Of a stretch of 64,000 nucleotides of DNA, positions 43,485 to 53,416 are shown one piece after another (positions within the stretch are counted from its first letter, which is position 1; each line of letters begins with the position of its first letter). Both the position numbers and the translations under genes were made by a program. The notes beneath the pieces are model-generated. The model did no database searches, was not told the origin of the DNA, and was given only the letters and a program-made list of their open reading frames with translations. Source of the DNA: an uncultured Pelagibacteraceae bacterium (lineage in GTDB: Bacteria > Pseudomonadota > Alphaproteobacteria > Pelagibacterales > Pelagibacteraceae); contig CACABZ010000001.1 of assembly GCA_902530885.1 (NCBI GenBank), forward strand, positions 41,847 through 105,846. The letters run 5' to 3'.

Positions 43485-44542
43485 TTAAACATTTTCCAAA
43501 TACTACCGTTATCAGAAATTAAATAAATTTCTCCTGTTTTTTTATGAATTTTAATATCTCTTATTCTTCCAATATTTCCCTTAAATATTATTTGTTCAAT
43601 AACAAAAGAATCTTTAAAACTAATTTTTCTTAATGACTGATCTTTTAATGCTGTAACAAGTGCGTCTCCGTTCCATTCTTTAAATTCTTCCCCTTTGTAA
43701 ATTGCGATCGCGCTTGCTGCTATAGATGGTACCCAATATTTTATAGCCTTTGTAAATCCTGGCTTCCACTTTGGACCAATTTTTGTTCCACTATAATTTG
43801 TTCCTCCCCAACCTAATATTTTCCAACCATAATTTTCACCATAGTTTGCTGTACCAAACCAATCACCTCCTTTCGCACCATGATTACTTAAATAAATTTT
43901 ATTATCAAATGGTGATAAAGCCATTCCTTGAGGATTTCTTACGCCTATCTGATATATTTCAGGTAACCAATCTTTTTTATCTTTAAACTTTGGATTATCT
44001 TTTGGAATAGAACCATCTAAATTTATTCTTATAATACTGCCAGGATGCTTTTGAGGATCTTGAGCAATCATACCTTCACCTCTCTCTCCAGCTGTTATAA
44101 AAAGTTTGTCTTTCTTAATAACTAATCGTGATCCAAAATGGTATCCAGAATTTATAGGGGGTTCAGCTCTAAAAATATTTTTAAAACTTATACTCTTATT
44201 ATTGAATAATCCTCTTGCAACAGAGGTGCTAGATTGCGAATTTCCTCTATTTTCAGAATATGAAACATAAACATATTCATCATGAAACAAAACATCTAAC
44301 AAACCACCTTGTCCATCTTCCAAAACAGATAAGTTATGCTTAATAACCGATTTTTTCTCATTTTCTAAATTTACGATCAAAAGATTTCCAGGTTTTTCTG
44401 TAATCAAAATATTATTTTCATCAACAAAAGATAAACTCCATGGTTTGTTCAACCCGTCGAATATTTTGATGAGTTTTATTTCTGAAGAATATGAGTAGGA
44501 AAAGGTAAAATATATAAAAAGTAATAAAAGCGTTTTTTTCAT
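43481..44542 (-). CDS. PQQ-dependent aldose sugar dehydrogenase-like protein
   Basis: This 353-residue periplasmic beta-propeller has a signal peptide (residues 1-20) and the soluble glucose dehydrogenase/YliI pattern. GLNKPWSLSFVDENNILITE opens the fold, and QGGLLDVLFH, YHFGSRLVI, PGSIIRINLDGS, GVRNPQGMAL and LSNHGAKGGDWF follow in order. Such enzymes oxidise aldoses using PQQ. PQQ synthesis genes are not seen here, so cofactor supply is unknown. It sits between lpxI and lpxB with 4-base overlaps at both ends, an odd place for a catabolic enzyme. Confidence 0.85.
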   Translation of the reverse strand: MKKTLLLLFIYFTFSYSYSSEIKLIKIFDGLNKPWSLSFVDENNILITEKPGNLLIVNLENEKKSVIKHNLSVLEDGQGGLLDVLFHDEYVYVSYSENRGNSQSSTSVARGLFNNKSISFKNIFRAEPPINSGYHFGSRLVIKKDKLFITAGERGEGMIAQDPQKHPGSIIRINLDGSIPKDNPKFKDKKDWLPEIYQIGVRNPQGMALSPFDNKIYLSNHGAKGGDWFGTANYGENYGWKILGWGGTNYSGTKIGPKWKPGFTKAIKYWVPSIAASAIAIYKGEEFKEWNGDALVTALKDQSLRKISFKDSFVIEQIIFKGNIGRIRDIKIHKKTGEIYLISDNGSIWKMFK

Positions 44543-45330
44543 TTTGATAAAATAAACATTTTATTTTTATTTGCGAAATTAATACATTTTATTCTCTCTA
44601 AAAAAATATTTTGCTTATTCTTTACAACAATGCCTTTGAGTCCTGCTAACTTACATTGCTTTAAAGTTTTTAGTCCAACGGTTGGTAAATCTATTCTTAA
44701 ATCTTGTTTTTTTTTTGGAAATTTCACTAATACACCATTATTTTTAAATTTTTTATTTTTTGATTTTTTTAACAACTTGTCAGTACCTCCACTTTTTTCT
44801 ATAGCTATTAATTTTTTATTTCTGACTACTGAGCCTTGGGTAAAATTGTATTTATTTAATTTATGCAAAGTCGAAATTGCTATATTTATATCAGATTTAT
44901 CTAATTTGTTTGGTTTAATTTTTGTATAGATGCCTTTTTTTAAAGTTAGTTCAGGATTAAATGTTAAAGAACTAATTGTTTTAATTTTTTCTTTTTTCAA
45001 AATATTGATTATTTCTTTTAAAATAGCTGCATCTCCTAACTTAGCACTTTTAATAATTCTAGGCATGTAATAAACTCCTTTAAAATCTAGTCGAAGTTTA
45101 GAAAATTTTGGTTTTTTGACTTTTCCTGCAAACAAAACTCTTTTACATTTATTCTCTTTTAAAATTTCAATAATTTTACCAAATTGCCCTAAAGAAACTG
45201 AAAAGGAGTTTTTATCTTTTTTGAAAGTTTTATTTTTAGTCAAATCAATAATTACATATTCTTTTTTATTCTTTAATTTTTTTAAAATTTGTTTTGGAAA
45301 ATCAGTCTCTCCAAATAGTAGGCCTATCAT
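44539..45330 (-). CDS. lpxI: UDP-2,3-diacylglucosamine pyrophosphatase LpxI
   Basis: LpxI is the alphaproteobacterial alternative to LpxH, giving lipid X. I place the start at ATG 45330 (MIGLLFGETDFPKQIL), one base after the lpxA stop, rather than at 45381, which lies inside lpxA. The resulting 263 residues show the family KKRVLFAGKVKKP-like strand, LGDAAIL, ISSLTFNPELTLKKG and the carboxy domain IEKSGGTDKLL, FPKKKQDLRIDLPTVGL. Position between lpxA and lpxB supports it. Confidence 0.92.
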   Translation of the reverse strand: MIGLLFGETDFPKQILKKLKNKKEYVIIDLTKNKTFKKDKNSFSVSLGQFGKIIEILKENKCKRVLFAGKVKKPKFSKLRLDFKGVYYMPRIIKSAKLGDAAILKEIINILKKEKIKTISSLTFNPELTLKKGIYTKIKPNKLDKSDINIAISTLHKLNKYNFTQGSVVRNKKLIAIEKSGGTDKLLKKSKNKKFKNNGVLVKFPKKKQDLRIDLPTVGLKTLKQCKLAGLKGIVVKNKQNIFLERIKCINFANKNKMFILSK

Positions 45331-45331
45331 T

Positions 45332-46168
45332 TTATTCTTTTGAAAATGGCGTGCATATAGATCTTTTTTTATCGTCTCCAATAAAATCTATCACATCTTT
45401 GACTAAAGGATTTTTTTTAAATAAACCGTTCATTTTTTTAATATTATCATTGAGATTTTTAGTAGCAAAAATCTCATGAAATGCTTTAGATAGCTCAAGC
45501 ACATTTTCTCTATGATATTTCATATCGGCTTGTCCTCCATGGTGTGTGCTATTAATTGTAGTTTTTAAAAATGCTCTTTTTAATCCAATTAAGTTGAGTC
45601 CTTTTAAATAATTTCTGTTTCCAATTGACAATCCGTAAGGAATCACATCATTTAAAACACCTGTCATACCACCAACCATTGCTAACTTTCCAATTCTTGT
45701 AAATTGCTGTACTGCAGAATTTCCACCTATTATAGCTTCATCTTCAACTATCACATGTCCGCCAAGCGGTACATTATTTGCAATAAGTACATTATTTCCA
45801 ACAACACAATCATGAGCAACATGTGATGAGATCATAAATAAACAACCGTCTCCAACTTTTGTTATGCCTCCACCATTTTCGGTTCCAAGATTAATAGTAA
45901 CATATTCTCTAATTGTATTATTTTTTCCAATAACTAGTTTGGTATCTTCTCCTTTGTATTTTAAATCTTGTGGCGATGTTCCAATGCTCGCAAATGGAAA
46001 AATTTTTGTACCTTTGCCTATTTTAGTATTTCCTTCAATGTGCACATTAGAGATTAATTCAACGTTTTGTTGAAGCTCCACATTTGGTCCTATGTAGCAA
46101 AAAGGACCGACTTTGACATTGTTTCCTATTTTTGCTTTTTTATCTATTACACTTGAACTATGTATCAT
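45332..46168 (-). CDS. lpxA: UDP-N-acetylglucosamine O-acyltransferase
   Basis: LpxA adds the first 3-O acyl chain to UDP-GlcNAc in lipid A synthesis. The 278-residue protein has hexapeptide repeats of the left-handed helix fold from residue 3 to about 190 (IGNNVKVGPFCYIGPNVEL), the catalytic-His neighbourhood MISSHVAHDCVVGNN, and the helical tail. It lies one base after fabZ. Confidence 0.97.
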   Translation of the reverse strand: MIHSSSVIDKKAKIGNNVKVGPFCYIGPNVELQQNVELISNVHIEGNTKIGKGTKIFPFASIGTSPQDLKYKGEDTKLVIGKNNTIREYVTINLGTENGGGITKVGDGCLFMISSHVAHDCVVGNNVLIANNVPLGGHVIVEDEAIIGGNSAVQQFTRIGKLAMVGGMTGVLNDVIPYGLSIGNRNYLKGLNLIGLKRAFLKTTINSTHHGGQADMKYHRENVLELSKAFHEIFATKNLNDNIKKMNGLFKKNPLVKDVIDFIGDDKKRSICTPFSKE

Positions 46169-46169
46169 T

Positions 46170-46625
46170 TTATTTCCTATCGACTATAGTAGCTGACCAT
46201 TCAGCATCTGCCATTCTTTTTCCATCAACTTTAGCTGTACCTTTATATTTCCAAACTCTTCCGTGAGATCTTATTGCCTCTATTTCTAAGTGAAGTTCAC
46301 AATCAGGGAAAACTGGGTTTCTAAATTTAGCTTTCTCTACACTCATTAAATAAACTAATTTATTATCATATTCTTTTGGATCAATCCCACATGCTGTCAA
46401 CGCCGCTGCCGCTTGACCAAAGGCTTCTACGATTAAAACTCCAGGCATTACTGGTTGACCTGGAAAATGTCCTTGAACATAAAATCCGTCTTTTTTTACA
46501 TTCATTATTGCAGTGGCAGATTTTAAATGAACAATTTTAGTAAGTTTATCTATAAGCAACATAGGGGCTCTATGAGGGAGTAACTGCTCAATTTCTTTTC
46601 TATCTATTGATTCTTTTTTAATCAT
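46170..46625 (-). CDS. fabZ: 3-hydroxyacyl-ACP dehydratase
   Basis: FabZ removes water from 3-hydroxyacyl-ACP in fatty-acid elongation. The 151-residue hot-dog-fold protein has LLPHRAPMLLIDK, the catalytic region GHFPGQPVMPG and the downstream VEAFGQ glutamate. It lies between lpxD and lpxA, so lipid A acylation and fatty-acid synthesis share one message, as in many proteobacteria. Confidence 0.97.
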   Translation of the reverse strand: MIKKESIDRKEIEQLLPHRAPMLLIDKLTKIVHLKSATAIMNVKKDGFYVQGHFPGQPVMPGVLIVEAFGQAAAALTACGIDPKEYDNKLVYLMSVEKAKFRNPVFPDCELHLEIEAIRSHGRVWKYKGTAKVDGKRMADAEWSATIVDRK

Positions 46626-46626
46626 T

Positions 46627-47586
46627 TTATTTTTTTTTTAAAAATTCCTTTAGAGGTACTGCTGGGTAACCCATCACTATAGTATTATCAGGAATATCTT
46701 TTACTACACCACTGCCTCCACCAATTTTAACATTATTTCCAATCCTTAAGTGACCTGAAATTCCAGCCTGACCTCCTATTGAAACACTATTACCTAGCGT
46801 AGTGCTACCAGCAAATCCTACTTGACCAGCTATCATACAATTTTCTCCAATCTTAACATTATGCGCCATGTGAACTTGATTATCCAAGAAAGTATTTTTC
46901 CCTATTACAGTGTCGCCTATTGATCCTCTATCAATTGTACAAGAAGCTCCTATTTCAACATTATCCTGTAAAATCACTTTTCCAATATGTGGAATTCTAA
47001 AATTTTTTTCTTTCAGGGGGACAAATCCAAAACCTTTTAAACCAATTTTTGCTCCATCTTGAATGACAACACTATTTCCTATAAATGAATTCTTAATCAT
47101 AATCTGCGAACCTATCGTACAATTTTTACCTATATTAACATTTTGTTCTATTATTGTATTACTACCTATAAGCGATGATTTACCAATTTTAACATTTTTT
47201 CCAATTAAAACATTGTTACCAAATTTTACTCCAGGAAATTTGGATTTATTTGGTTTTTTTAATGAAATATCTGGATAATCTAAATCAGCAAAAGGATAAA
47301 ATTTTAAAGTTACTCTTGCTAATTCAAATAAGACGCTTTCAACACATATCACTTCACAAGACTTTGGTAGATATTTTTTAAGATTTTCTTTTGTAATACA
47401 ACAACTAGCTTTTGTACTTTCTGCTAAATCTTTATAGTTTAAGGAGTCAAAAAAAGTTAAGTCTAATTTTTCTGCTTTATTTAACGATTTAATATCTTTG
47501 ATGTTAGTTTTTGAATTTGAGTGTTTAGGAAATAGAACATTAAGTCTAAAAGGACCCTTGCTTTTAAAAAAAATGTTTTTAGACAT
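46627..47586 (-). CDS. lpxD: UDP-3-O-(3-hydroxyacyl)glucosamine N-acyltransferase
   Basis: LpxD adds the N-linked acyl chain to the lipid A precursor. The 319-residue protein has an amino-terminal uridine-binding domain (residues 1-105) and hexapeptide repeats from about 115 to 300, including [17 protein letters not shown] with the catalytic histidine and the ending [11 protein letters not shown]. It is one base from fabZ. Confidence 0.96.
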   Translation of the reverse strand: MSKNIFFKSKGPFRLNVLFPKHSNSKTNIKDIKSLNKAEKLDLTFFDSLNYKDLAESTKASCCITKENLKKYLPKSCEVICVESVLFELARVTLKFYPFADLDYPDISLKKPNKSKFPGVKFGNNVLIGKNVKIGKSSLIGSNTIIEQNVNIGKNCTIGSQIMIKNSFIGNSVVIQDGAKIGLKGFGFVPLKEKNFRIPHIGKVILQDNVEIGASCTIDRGSIGDTVIGKNTFLDNQVHMAHNVKIGENCMIAGQVGFAGSTTLGNSVSIGGQAGISGHLRIGNNVKIGGGSGVVKDIPDNTIVMGYPAVPLKEFLKKK

Positions 47587-47590
47587 TAAT

Positions 47591-48118
47591 TTAATTTAAA
47601 TTAATTGATTTCAACTCTTTATTTAATATTTCTATTATCTGAGTGGTAAGTTCAAATTTTTTATTTCCCATTAAAATATTTTTTTTGTCTAAAACTACAG
47701 AAATTTTATTTTCTTCCATATACTCGCTCAATATTGGGTTTAATTTCTTAAATAATTCATCTTTAGCTTTTTTCCTTTTTGAAGCTATATTCTTTAACGA
47801 GGTTTCTCTCTCTTTGTTTAAATTAAAAACTTTTTTTCTTAATTCGTCAGCTTTTTTTTTGTATTCTTCTTTGCTTAGAACATTTTTTTGACTTATAATT
47901 TTATTTTCTTCATCTTTGATTTTTTTTGCTGTTTCTTTAAATTTCTTATTCGAACTTTTTAAAGAACTTTTTAAATAATCCTGTGCTTTTTTTCCCGCTT
48001 TGCTTTCATTCATTACTTTTGCAAAATCAATAAAGTAGATGTCATTTGCAAATGTGCTGCTAACAGAATAAGTAAAGACTATTATTGCAAATAACAATAT
48101 TTTGATAATATTTTTCAT
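47591..48118 (-). CDS. Periplasmic chaperone OmpH/Skp family
   Basis: Skp-like trimers carry unfolded outer-membrane proteins to the BAM complex. From ATG 48118 (chosen over 48163, which lies inside bamA) the protein has a signal peptide ([19 protein letters not shown]), then [18 protein letters not shown] and a long lysine-rich coiled coil with the carboxy [18 protein letters not shown] typical of OmpH. It is between bamA and lpxD, the normal order. Confidence 0.93.
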   Translation of the reverse strand: MKNIIKILLFAIIVFTYSVSSTFANDIYFIDFAKVMNESKAGKKAQDYLKSSLKSSNKKFKETAKKIKDEENKIISQKNVLSKEEYKKKADELRKKVFNLNKERETSLKNIASKRKKAKDELFKKLNPILSEYMEENKISVVLDKKNILMGNKKFELTTQIIEILNKELKSINLN

Positions 48119-48119
48119 A

Positions 48120-50348
48120 TTAAAAAGTTGTACCCAATCTAAAGTTAAAAGATTGATCAACATCTGTGCTTGCTTTTGTTATATTCTGAGAAAAAATGAA
48201 CGACAACGGTCCTGCAGGTGACAACCAACTCGTATTTATGCCTATTGTGGATCTTAATTCATTTGAGTCATCCAAAGCATCGCTATAGTCCACACCCCAA
48301 ACATTACCTGCATCTAAAAATAAGCCTATTTCAGCATTACTTTTTTCAGGAAAAAAGTTTGGTAAATTAGCCTCTAGATTCACAGAGTAAGCATAATTAC
48401 CACCAATAAAATCTTTACCGTCTTTTGGACCAATTTTTCCTGGTTCAAAACCTCTTAATTTTCTGCTGCTTAAATTTAATCTTTTACTGATTTTTACATC
48501 ATCATCATTTAAACCGTTTACCGCTGTAGCAGTAAACTTTAATGCAGCAATCAAATCTTCTGTTACTTCCTTATAATGATTAGAAGAAAAACTATTTTTT
48601 ATATAGACATCTTCAGCATACATAGGAAGCTCTTGATAAAAACTTGTTCTATAGCCAGATGTTGGCATGAATGTTCTATCTCTTTTGTCAGTAAATAAAG
48701 AATAATCAAACATTAAGTCTGAAGAACTACCTGATTGTTTTTTTAATAATGACGAAGCCGTTTCATCAGTTTCAAGATCGTCTATTGTAAGTTTTACGCC
48801 AGGAGCAAAATAAATATCTTTGAATTTTTCATAAGAGACTCCTATTCCTGCACCTAAAACGGAGTTTTCATATCCTGAGTCAGGTTTATCATTTTTAATA
48901 TTTTCTAAACTATATGTTAACTCTTTACCTGTGAAATTATAGTTAGTGTCTGTAAATGCTAATGATCCCCGAACAGATTCTGCGCTGACATCAGCGTTGG
49001 CTGAAATTCTTATACCTTTACCTAAGTAATTATTCTCTTTAACCGCAAAAGCAAAAGAGCCACCATTTGTTCCAATACCAGCACCTGCACTTATCTCACC
49101 AGTGGGCATCTCCTCAACTGAAATCTTAATACTTTTAGAGTTAGGATTGTCTCCCTTAATCACTTCCTCTTTAACAGAGGCAAATAATCTACGACTTTTC
49201 AAATTTGCAATTGATTTGTCAACTTTAACTTGACTAAAAGGATCTCCTTCATCCAATAGAAGTTCACTTCTAATTACAGACTCGTTTGTAACAGAATTTC
49301 CAATTATTTGAATACTATCAACTGTAATTTTTTGACCTTCAAAGACATTAATCTTAATTGCTATAGTGTCGCCTTCAATTATCTCATTTACATTATGCTC
49401 TACAAACTGCAGATCAGCATTTGTTATGATTAAATCTAACTCGTCTAATAATTTTTTTACCAGAAAAGGTGAATAATAATTACCAACCACTTTATTGTAG
49501 ATTTTATTTAAAGGTAAAAATAATTCTTTATCCAAAACAGTGTCTACCTCAGTTTGAATTTTACTAATTTTGTATCTTGTGCCTGCATTTATGTTATAAG
49601 TAATTTCAGCCTGGAAATTTTCTTTTAACTCAACTATTTCAGATAATACTTTAACATCATAATAACCTATTGATTTGTAATAATTGGTAAGAAGTCTTTT
49701 GTCTAATTCAATATTTTTGGAATTTACTCTTGTATTTTTTGTTAAAACTTTCCAAAATTTATCTTCTTGAGATGTAATAACATCTCTTAACCGTCTATCT
49801 CTTATTTTTCTATCACCTTTAAAGTTTATTTTAGAGATTTTTGTTAATTCTCCTTTATCTAAATTAAAATAAACATTTACTCTTTTTTTTGGAAAGGTTT
49901 CTATTTTAGATTTTACTTTTAAAAAGTTAAATCCAAGACTTGAATATAATTTTTTTATTTTCTTTTCATCTTCAGCTATGAACGATTTTATAAAAGGTCC
50001 ATTTTTTTTTGATTTAATATTTTCTTTGATGGCATCTTTAAACTTTGAAGCCTTTTCACCTGTTATAATGATTTCGTTTATTGTTGGATACTCGTTTAAT
50101 CTTATTATCAAAGTCTGACCTTTGATCTCAACCTTAACGTCTTCAAAAAAATTTGTAGAATATAAATCTTTTAATATTTGATTTATTTTAAATTCATCGA
50201 CATTATCGTTTTCTTTTATATCACCGTACACTTTGATTGTTTCGTTGCTTATTCGCTCATTACCTTGAATTACAATTTTATTTATAATTTCAGCGGCTAA
50301 ATTTGAGCTGTAAAAAAGTATCGATAAAATAAAGAATATTTTTTTCAT
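48120..50348 (-). CDS. bamA: Outer-membrane protein assembly factor BamA
   Basis: BamA is the outer-membrane insertase. I start it at ATG 50348 (MKKIFFILSILFYSSNLAAE, a good signal peptide) rather than at 50402, inside dxr. Five POTRA repeats follow, the first being INKIVIQGNERISNETI. The 16-strand barrel ends with a terminal phenylalanine (NFRLGTTF), as expected for an outer-membrane protein. The barrel contains the conserved LRGFEPGKIGP element of the VRGF loop, here LRGF. Confidence 0.96.
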   Translation of the reverse strand: MKKIFFILSILFYSSNLAAEIINKIVIQGNERISNETIKVYGDIKENDNVDEFKINQILKDLYSTNFFEDVKVEIKGQTLIIRLNEYPTINEIIITGEKASKFKDAIKENIKSKKNGPFIKSFIAEDEKKIKKLYSSLGFNFLKVKSKIETFPKKRVNVYFNLDKGELTKISKINFKGDRKIRDRRLRDVITSQEDKFWKVLTKNTRVNSKNIELDKRLLTNYYKSIGYYDVKVLSEIVELKENFQAEITYNINAGTRYKISKIQTEVDTVLDKELFLPLNKIYNKVVGNYYSPFLVKKLLDELDLIITNADLQFVEHNVNEIIEGDTIAIKINVFEGQKITVDSIQIIGNSVTNESVIRSELLLDEGDPFSQVKVDKSIANLKSRRLFASVKEEVIKGDNPNSKSIKISVEEMPTGEISAGAGIGTNGGSFAFAVKENNYLGKGIRISANADVSAESVRGSLAFTDTNYNFTGKELTYSLENIKNDKPDSGYENSVLGAGIGVSYEKFKDIYFAPGVKLTIDDLETDETASSLLKKQSGSSSDLMFDYSLFTDKRDRTFMPTSGYRTSFYQELPMYAEDVYIKNSFSSNHYKEVTEDLIAALKFTATAVNGLNDDDVKISKRLNLSSRKLRGFEPGKIGPKDGKDFIGGNYAYSVNLEANLPNFFPEKSNAEIGLFLDAGNVWGVDYSDALDDSNELRSTIGINTSWLSPAGPLSFIFSQNITKASTDVDQSFNFRLGTTF

Positions 50349-50352
50349 CAGT

Positions 50353-51528
50353 TTATTTCTTTTCCAAAATTTTGGTCGCTTGCTCTCTCGCCCACTTGTC
50401 AATACTTATTATTGAATTTAAATTAGTGGACTTTTTTATAGCATATTTTCTGATTTTTGGGTCTTTTAAAAGTTTGAAAAGATTATAAATAATTGAGTAA
50501 AAACTTATCTTTTTTTTCAAAAATTGATCAACAAATATTTCATTTCCCGCATTTACCACGATGGGCAGACTATTAAATTTGCTCAATATAGGTTTAAGCT
50601 TGATTGCTGGAAATTTATTTTTATCAACTTTAAAAAATTCTAATTTTTGTTTAATTATCAAATTGTTTTTCTTAGTCTTAGTATTTAAATAATTTTTAAT
50701 GTCTAAACCTTGATCAGAAATAGCATTACAAATTGGAATAGTCATATCTGGTTCAAAGTATAATAACGTACTTAAACCGTTTTTATATTTTATAATCGCA
50801 TGAACTAAGGATTGCGGGTGTATTAAAATTTCAATTTTATTTAGATTAATTGAAAATAGCTTGCTTGCTTCAACTACTTCGAAAATCTTGTTCATAAGTG
50901 TTGCTGAATCTATTGATATTTTTTTACCCATTTTCCATTTAGGATGCTTTATTGCCTGAGAGGGTGTGGCATGTGCAATCTGTTTTTTATTAAATTTTAA
51001 AAAAGGACCGCCAGATGCTGTTATAAAAATTTTCTCTATATCGTTGTTTTTGATTTTTTTAAGTATTTGCATTATTGAGAAATGCTCAGAGTCAATGGGA
51101 ATTATTTTCACTTTATATTTTCTTGACTCTTTTTTTATGAGATTCCAGCCGCAGATAATTGACTCTTTATTGGCTATCAAAAGTTTTTGGCTTCTCTTTA
51201 CAAAATCTAAAGTAGGTTTTAAACCATCAATTCCTGGTATAGCTGTAATTATGATATTGGAACTTTTGATTTTGTAATTCAAATAATTATGTGCATTCAA
51301 AATAATAACATTAGTAGATTTAAGTTTCTTTTTTACTTTTTCATAGGTATTTAAATCAAAAATTATAAATATTTTCGGTTTATATTTTTTTATTTGATAA
51401 ATAATTTTTTTGTAGTTTTTGTATCCCGATAAAACATAGACTGAGTAATATTTTTTTTTTTTCTCTATAATTTTCAGTGAAACTTCCCCTATTTTGCCAG
51501 TGGAACCTAATATTGAAATTTTTTTCAT
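50353..51528 (-). CDS. dxr: 1-deoxy-D-xylulose 5-phosphate reductoisomerase
   Basis: Dxr performs the first committed step of the MEP isoprenoid pathway. The 391-residue protein starts ISILGSTGKIGEVSLKII (NADPH site) and has LLIANKESIICG, IPIDSEHFSIMQ, TASGGPF, HPKWKMGKKISIDSATLMNK and HPQSLVHAI. It lies between cdsA and bamA. The membrane protease gene rseP, which commonly separates dxr from bamA, is absent. Confidence 0.97.
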   Translation of the reverse strand: MKKISILGSTGKIGEVSLKIIEKKKKYYSVYVLSGYKNYKKIIYQIKKYKPKIFIIFDLNTYEKVKKKLKSTNVIILNAHNYLNYKIKSSNIIITAIPGIDGLKPTLDFVKRSQKLLIANKESIICGWNLIKKESRKYKVKIIPIDSEHFSIMQILKKIKNNDIEKIFITASGGPFLKFNKKQIAHATPSQAIKHPKWKMGKKISIDSATLMNKIFEVVEASKLFSINLNKIEILIHPQSLVHAIIKYKNGLSTLLYFEPDMTIPICNAISDQGLDIKNYLNTKTKKNNLIIKQKLEFFKVDKNKFPAIKLKPILSKFNSLPIVVNAGNEIFVDQFLKKKISFYSIIYNLFKLLKDPKIRKYAIKKSTNLNSIISIDKWAREQATKILEKK

Positions 51529-51532
51529 AATT

Positions 51533-52186
51533 TTATGAAGATAAGATTAGAGTAAAAATTAATCCACAAGGTATTCCTAACAGTATTCCATCAACTCTAT
51601 CAAGTACACCTCCATGTCCTGGTAAAATATTTCCAGTATTTTTTAATGATGATTTTCTTTTTAAAAAAGAGAAAAATAAATCTCCTAATTGGACAGCTAA
51701 TGATACTGTAATTCCTAAGGTTACATTAAATATAATTCCAGTATTCAATGTTAAGTTTAATAAAAGAACACTAATTAATATTGAAAAAATAAAAGAACCT
51801 AAGCTTCCTGAAATAGTTTTGTTTGGGCTTATTTTTGTAAGCTTTGGACCCTTAAACAACTTACCTATTAAAATACCACCAATATCAGATGCTACACAAA
51901 TTAACAAAATTAAAAATAACACTATTTTTAATTGAAAAAAATTAATACCTAAAAAAAAAATAGATAAGAAAAGACTCAAATAGAAAATAAAAATTACATT
52001 TATTATTAATTGAAATGTCTTCTTTTTGGAAAAAATAATTGATATCATTCTAGAAAATTCTACAAATATTAATGCAAATAACGCAAAAGAAACAAAACCA
52101 TAAATTATGTCATTTATAAACATTAAAATTAGAATTAAAATTAGTATGAGTGAAGTTATGATTCTTTTTTTTAATTCCAAGTACAT
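51533..52186 (-). CDS. cdsA: Phosphatidate cytidylyltransferase
   Basis: CdsA makes CDP-diacylglycerol for phospholipid synthesis. The 217-residue protein is shorter than the common 270-280 form, but has six or so membrane segments and the carboxy signature SPNKTISGSLGSF, GDLFFSFLKRKSSLKNTG and LPGHGGVLDRVDG. The short amino part probably lacks one or two spans. It is adjacent to uppS. Confidence 0.93.
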   Translation of the reverse strand: MYLELKKRIITSLILILILILMFINDIIYGFVSFALFALIFVEFSRMISIIFSKKKTFQLIINVIFIFYLSLFLSIFFLGINFFQLKIVLFLILLICVASDIGGILIGKLFKGPKLTKISPNKTISGSLGSFIFSILISVLLLNLTLNTGIIFNVTLGITVSLAVQLGDLFFSFLKRKSSLKNTGNILPGHGGVLDRVDGILLGIPCGLIFTLILSS

Positions 52187-52858
52187 TTAAATTCCTCCAA
52201 AGTTTCTTTTAATTTTATAAAATTCATTTATAATTTTTTTCAAATCTCTTGGCATAAAATCGGGCCAGAGTTTATCTAAAAAAAATATCTCTGCATAGGC
52301 TAATTGCCATAACATAAAATTACTTAATCTCTTTTTTCCTCCAGTTCTTATTAATATATCAGGATCTAGAAGTTTGCCCGTATACAGGTTCTTACTTAAT
52401 TTTTTTTCATTTATTGAGCTATACTTCAACTTTTTAATTGTGCTTATTATTTCTTTTTTTGATCCATAATTTAGTGCTAAATTTACGATTATTTTTTTAT
52501 TATTAATAGTGCTCTTAATTGTCGTATTTAAAATTTTTTTCAAATTTTCTGGTAAATTTTTTAATTCTCCTAATATATTTATTTTTATTCCATTTTTAAC
52601 AACTTCGTCCAACTCATCCTTAAAATACGAAGAGATTAAGTTAAACAAATATTTAATTTCTGATTTTGGTCTTTTCCAGTTTTCAGTCGAAAAAACATAA
52701 AAAGTTACAATTGGAATTTTAAATTTTATGGAAGCCTCAACAATTTTTTTTACTGTTTTTACTCCAGCGTAATGACCAAAGTTTCTTCCCCTGCGTTTTT
52801 TTTTACCCCATCTTCCATTACCATCCATTATGAATGCGACATGGTTTAGCTTATTCAT
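52187..52858 (-). CDS. uppS: Isoprenyl transferase (undecaprenyl diphosphate synthase type)
   Basis: UppS condenses isopentenyl diphosphate units to make the lipid carrier for peptidoglycan and other glycans. The 223-residue protein has HVAFIMDGNGRW at residues 6-17 with the catalytic Asp, GHYAGVKTV, FYVFSTENWKRP, ALNYGSKKEI and DILIRTGGKKRLSNFMLWQ. It overlaps frr by four bases. Confidence 0.97.
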   Translation of the reverse strand: MNKLNHVAFIMDGNGRWGKKKRRGRNFGHYAGVKTVKKIVEASIKFKIPIVTFYVFSTENWKRPKSEIKYLFNLISSYFKDELDEVVKNGIKINILGELKNLPENLKKILNTTIKSTINNKKIIVNLALNYGSKKEIISTIKKLKYSSINEKKLSKNLYTGKLLDPDILIRTGGKKRLSNFMLWQLAYAEIFFLDKLWPDFMPRDLKKIINEFYKIKRNFGGI

Positions 52859-53415
52859 AGTTGAGATATTTCTTTTTCTTTGTCCTGGGTTGTCTTTTCA
52901 ACTAAAGAGATATATTGATCTGTCAAAGTTTGAATATTTTTTTCAAATTTTTTATTGTCATCCTCTGAAATAGTCTTGTCTTTTAGTTTCTTTTTAAGAT
53001 CTTCATTTGCTTCACGTCTTATATTTCTAATAGAAATTTTTCCTTTTTCAGCCATAGTCTTTAAAACTTTAATTAAATCTTTTCTTCTCTCCTCTGTTAA
53101 ATCAGGAATTCTAATTCTTACAGTTTGTCCATCTATTTGCGGGTTCACTCCTAAATCAGATTTTTTGATTGAACTATCAATAAGATTGACATTAGATTTA
53201 TCCCAAACCTGTATTGAGATTAAACGAGCTTCTGGAACTGAAATTGTTGCAAGTTGATTTATCGGCATTAGTTGTCCATAAACATCAACTTTGATTGTAT
53301 CCAACATAGATGCATTTGCTCTACCGGTTCTTAATGTTGATATTTCTTTTTTAAAGGATTGGATAGATTTATCCATTTTTTGTGAAAATATTTTATCGCT
53401 AAATTCTGTGCTCAA
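52855..53415 (-). CDS. frr: Ribosome recycling factor (TTG start)
   Basis: Frr splits ribosomes after termination together with EF-G. I start it at TTG 53415, one base after the tsf stop (TAA-A-TTG), with AAGGA seven bases ahead. This gives 186 residues, the normal family length; the alternative ATG at 53454 lies inside tsf and makes the protein too long. Signatures are ISTLRTGRANASMLDTI, VWDKSNV, and IRIPDLTEERRKDL with the hinge near residue 105. The pyrH gene that usually sits between tsf and frr is missing. Confidence 0.93.
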   Translation of the reverse strand: MSTEFSDKIFSQKMDKSIQSFKKEISTLRTGRANASMLDTIKVDVYGQLMPINQLATISVPEARLISIQVWDKSNVNLIDSSIKKSDLGVNPQIDGQTVRIRIPDLTEERRKDLIKVLKTMAEKGKISIRNIRREANEDLKKKLKDKTISEDDNKKFEKNIQTLTDQYISLVEKTTQDKEKEISQL

Positions 53416-53416
53416 T

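Noticed and set aside
45331-45381. Extended amino end of LpxI (METIKKDLYARHFQKNK)
   Set aside because: It overlaps the lpxA coding end and is not family-like; the family start MIGLLFG is at 45330.
50349-50402. Extended amino end of BamA (MTSGRESKRPKFWKRNKL)
   Set aside because: It lies inside dxr and would spoil the signal peptide that starts at 50348.
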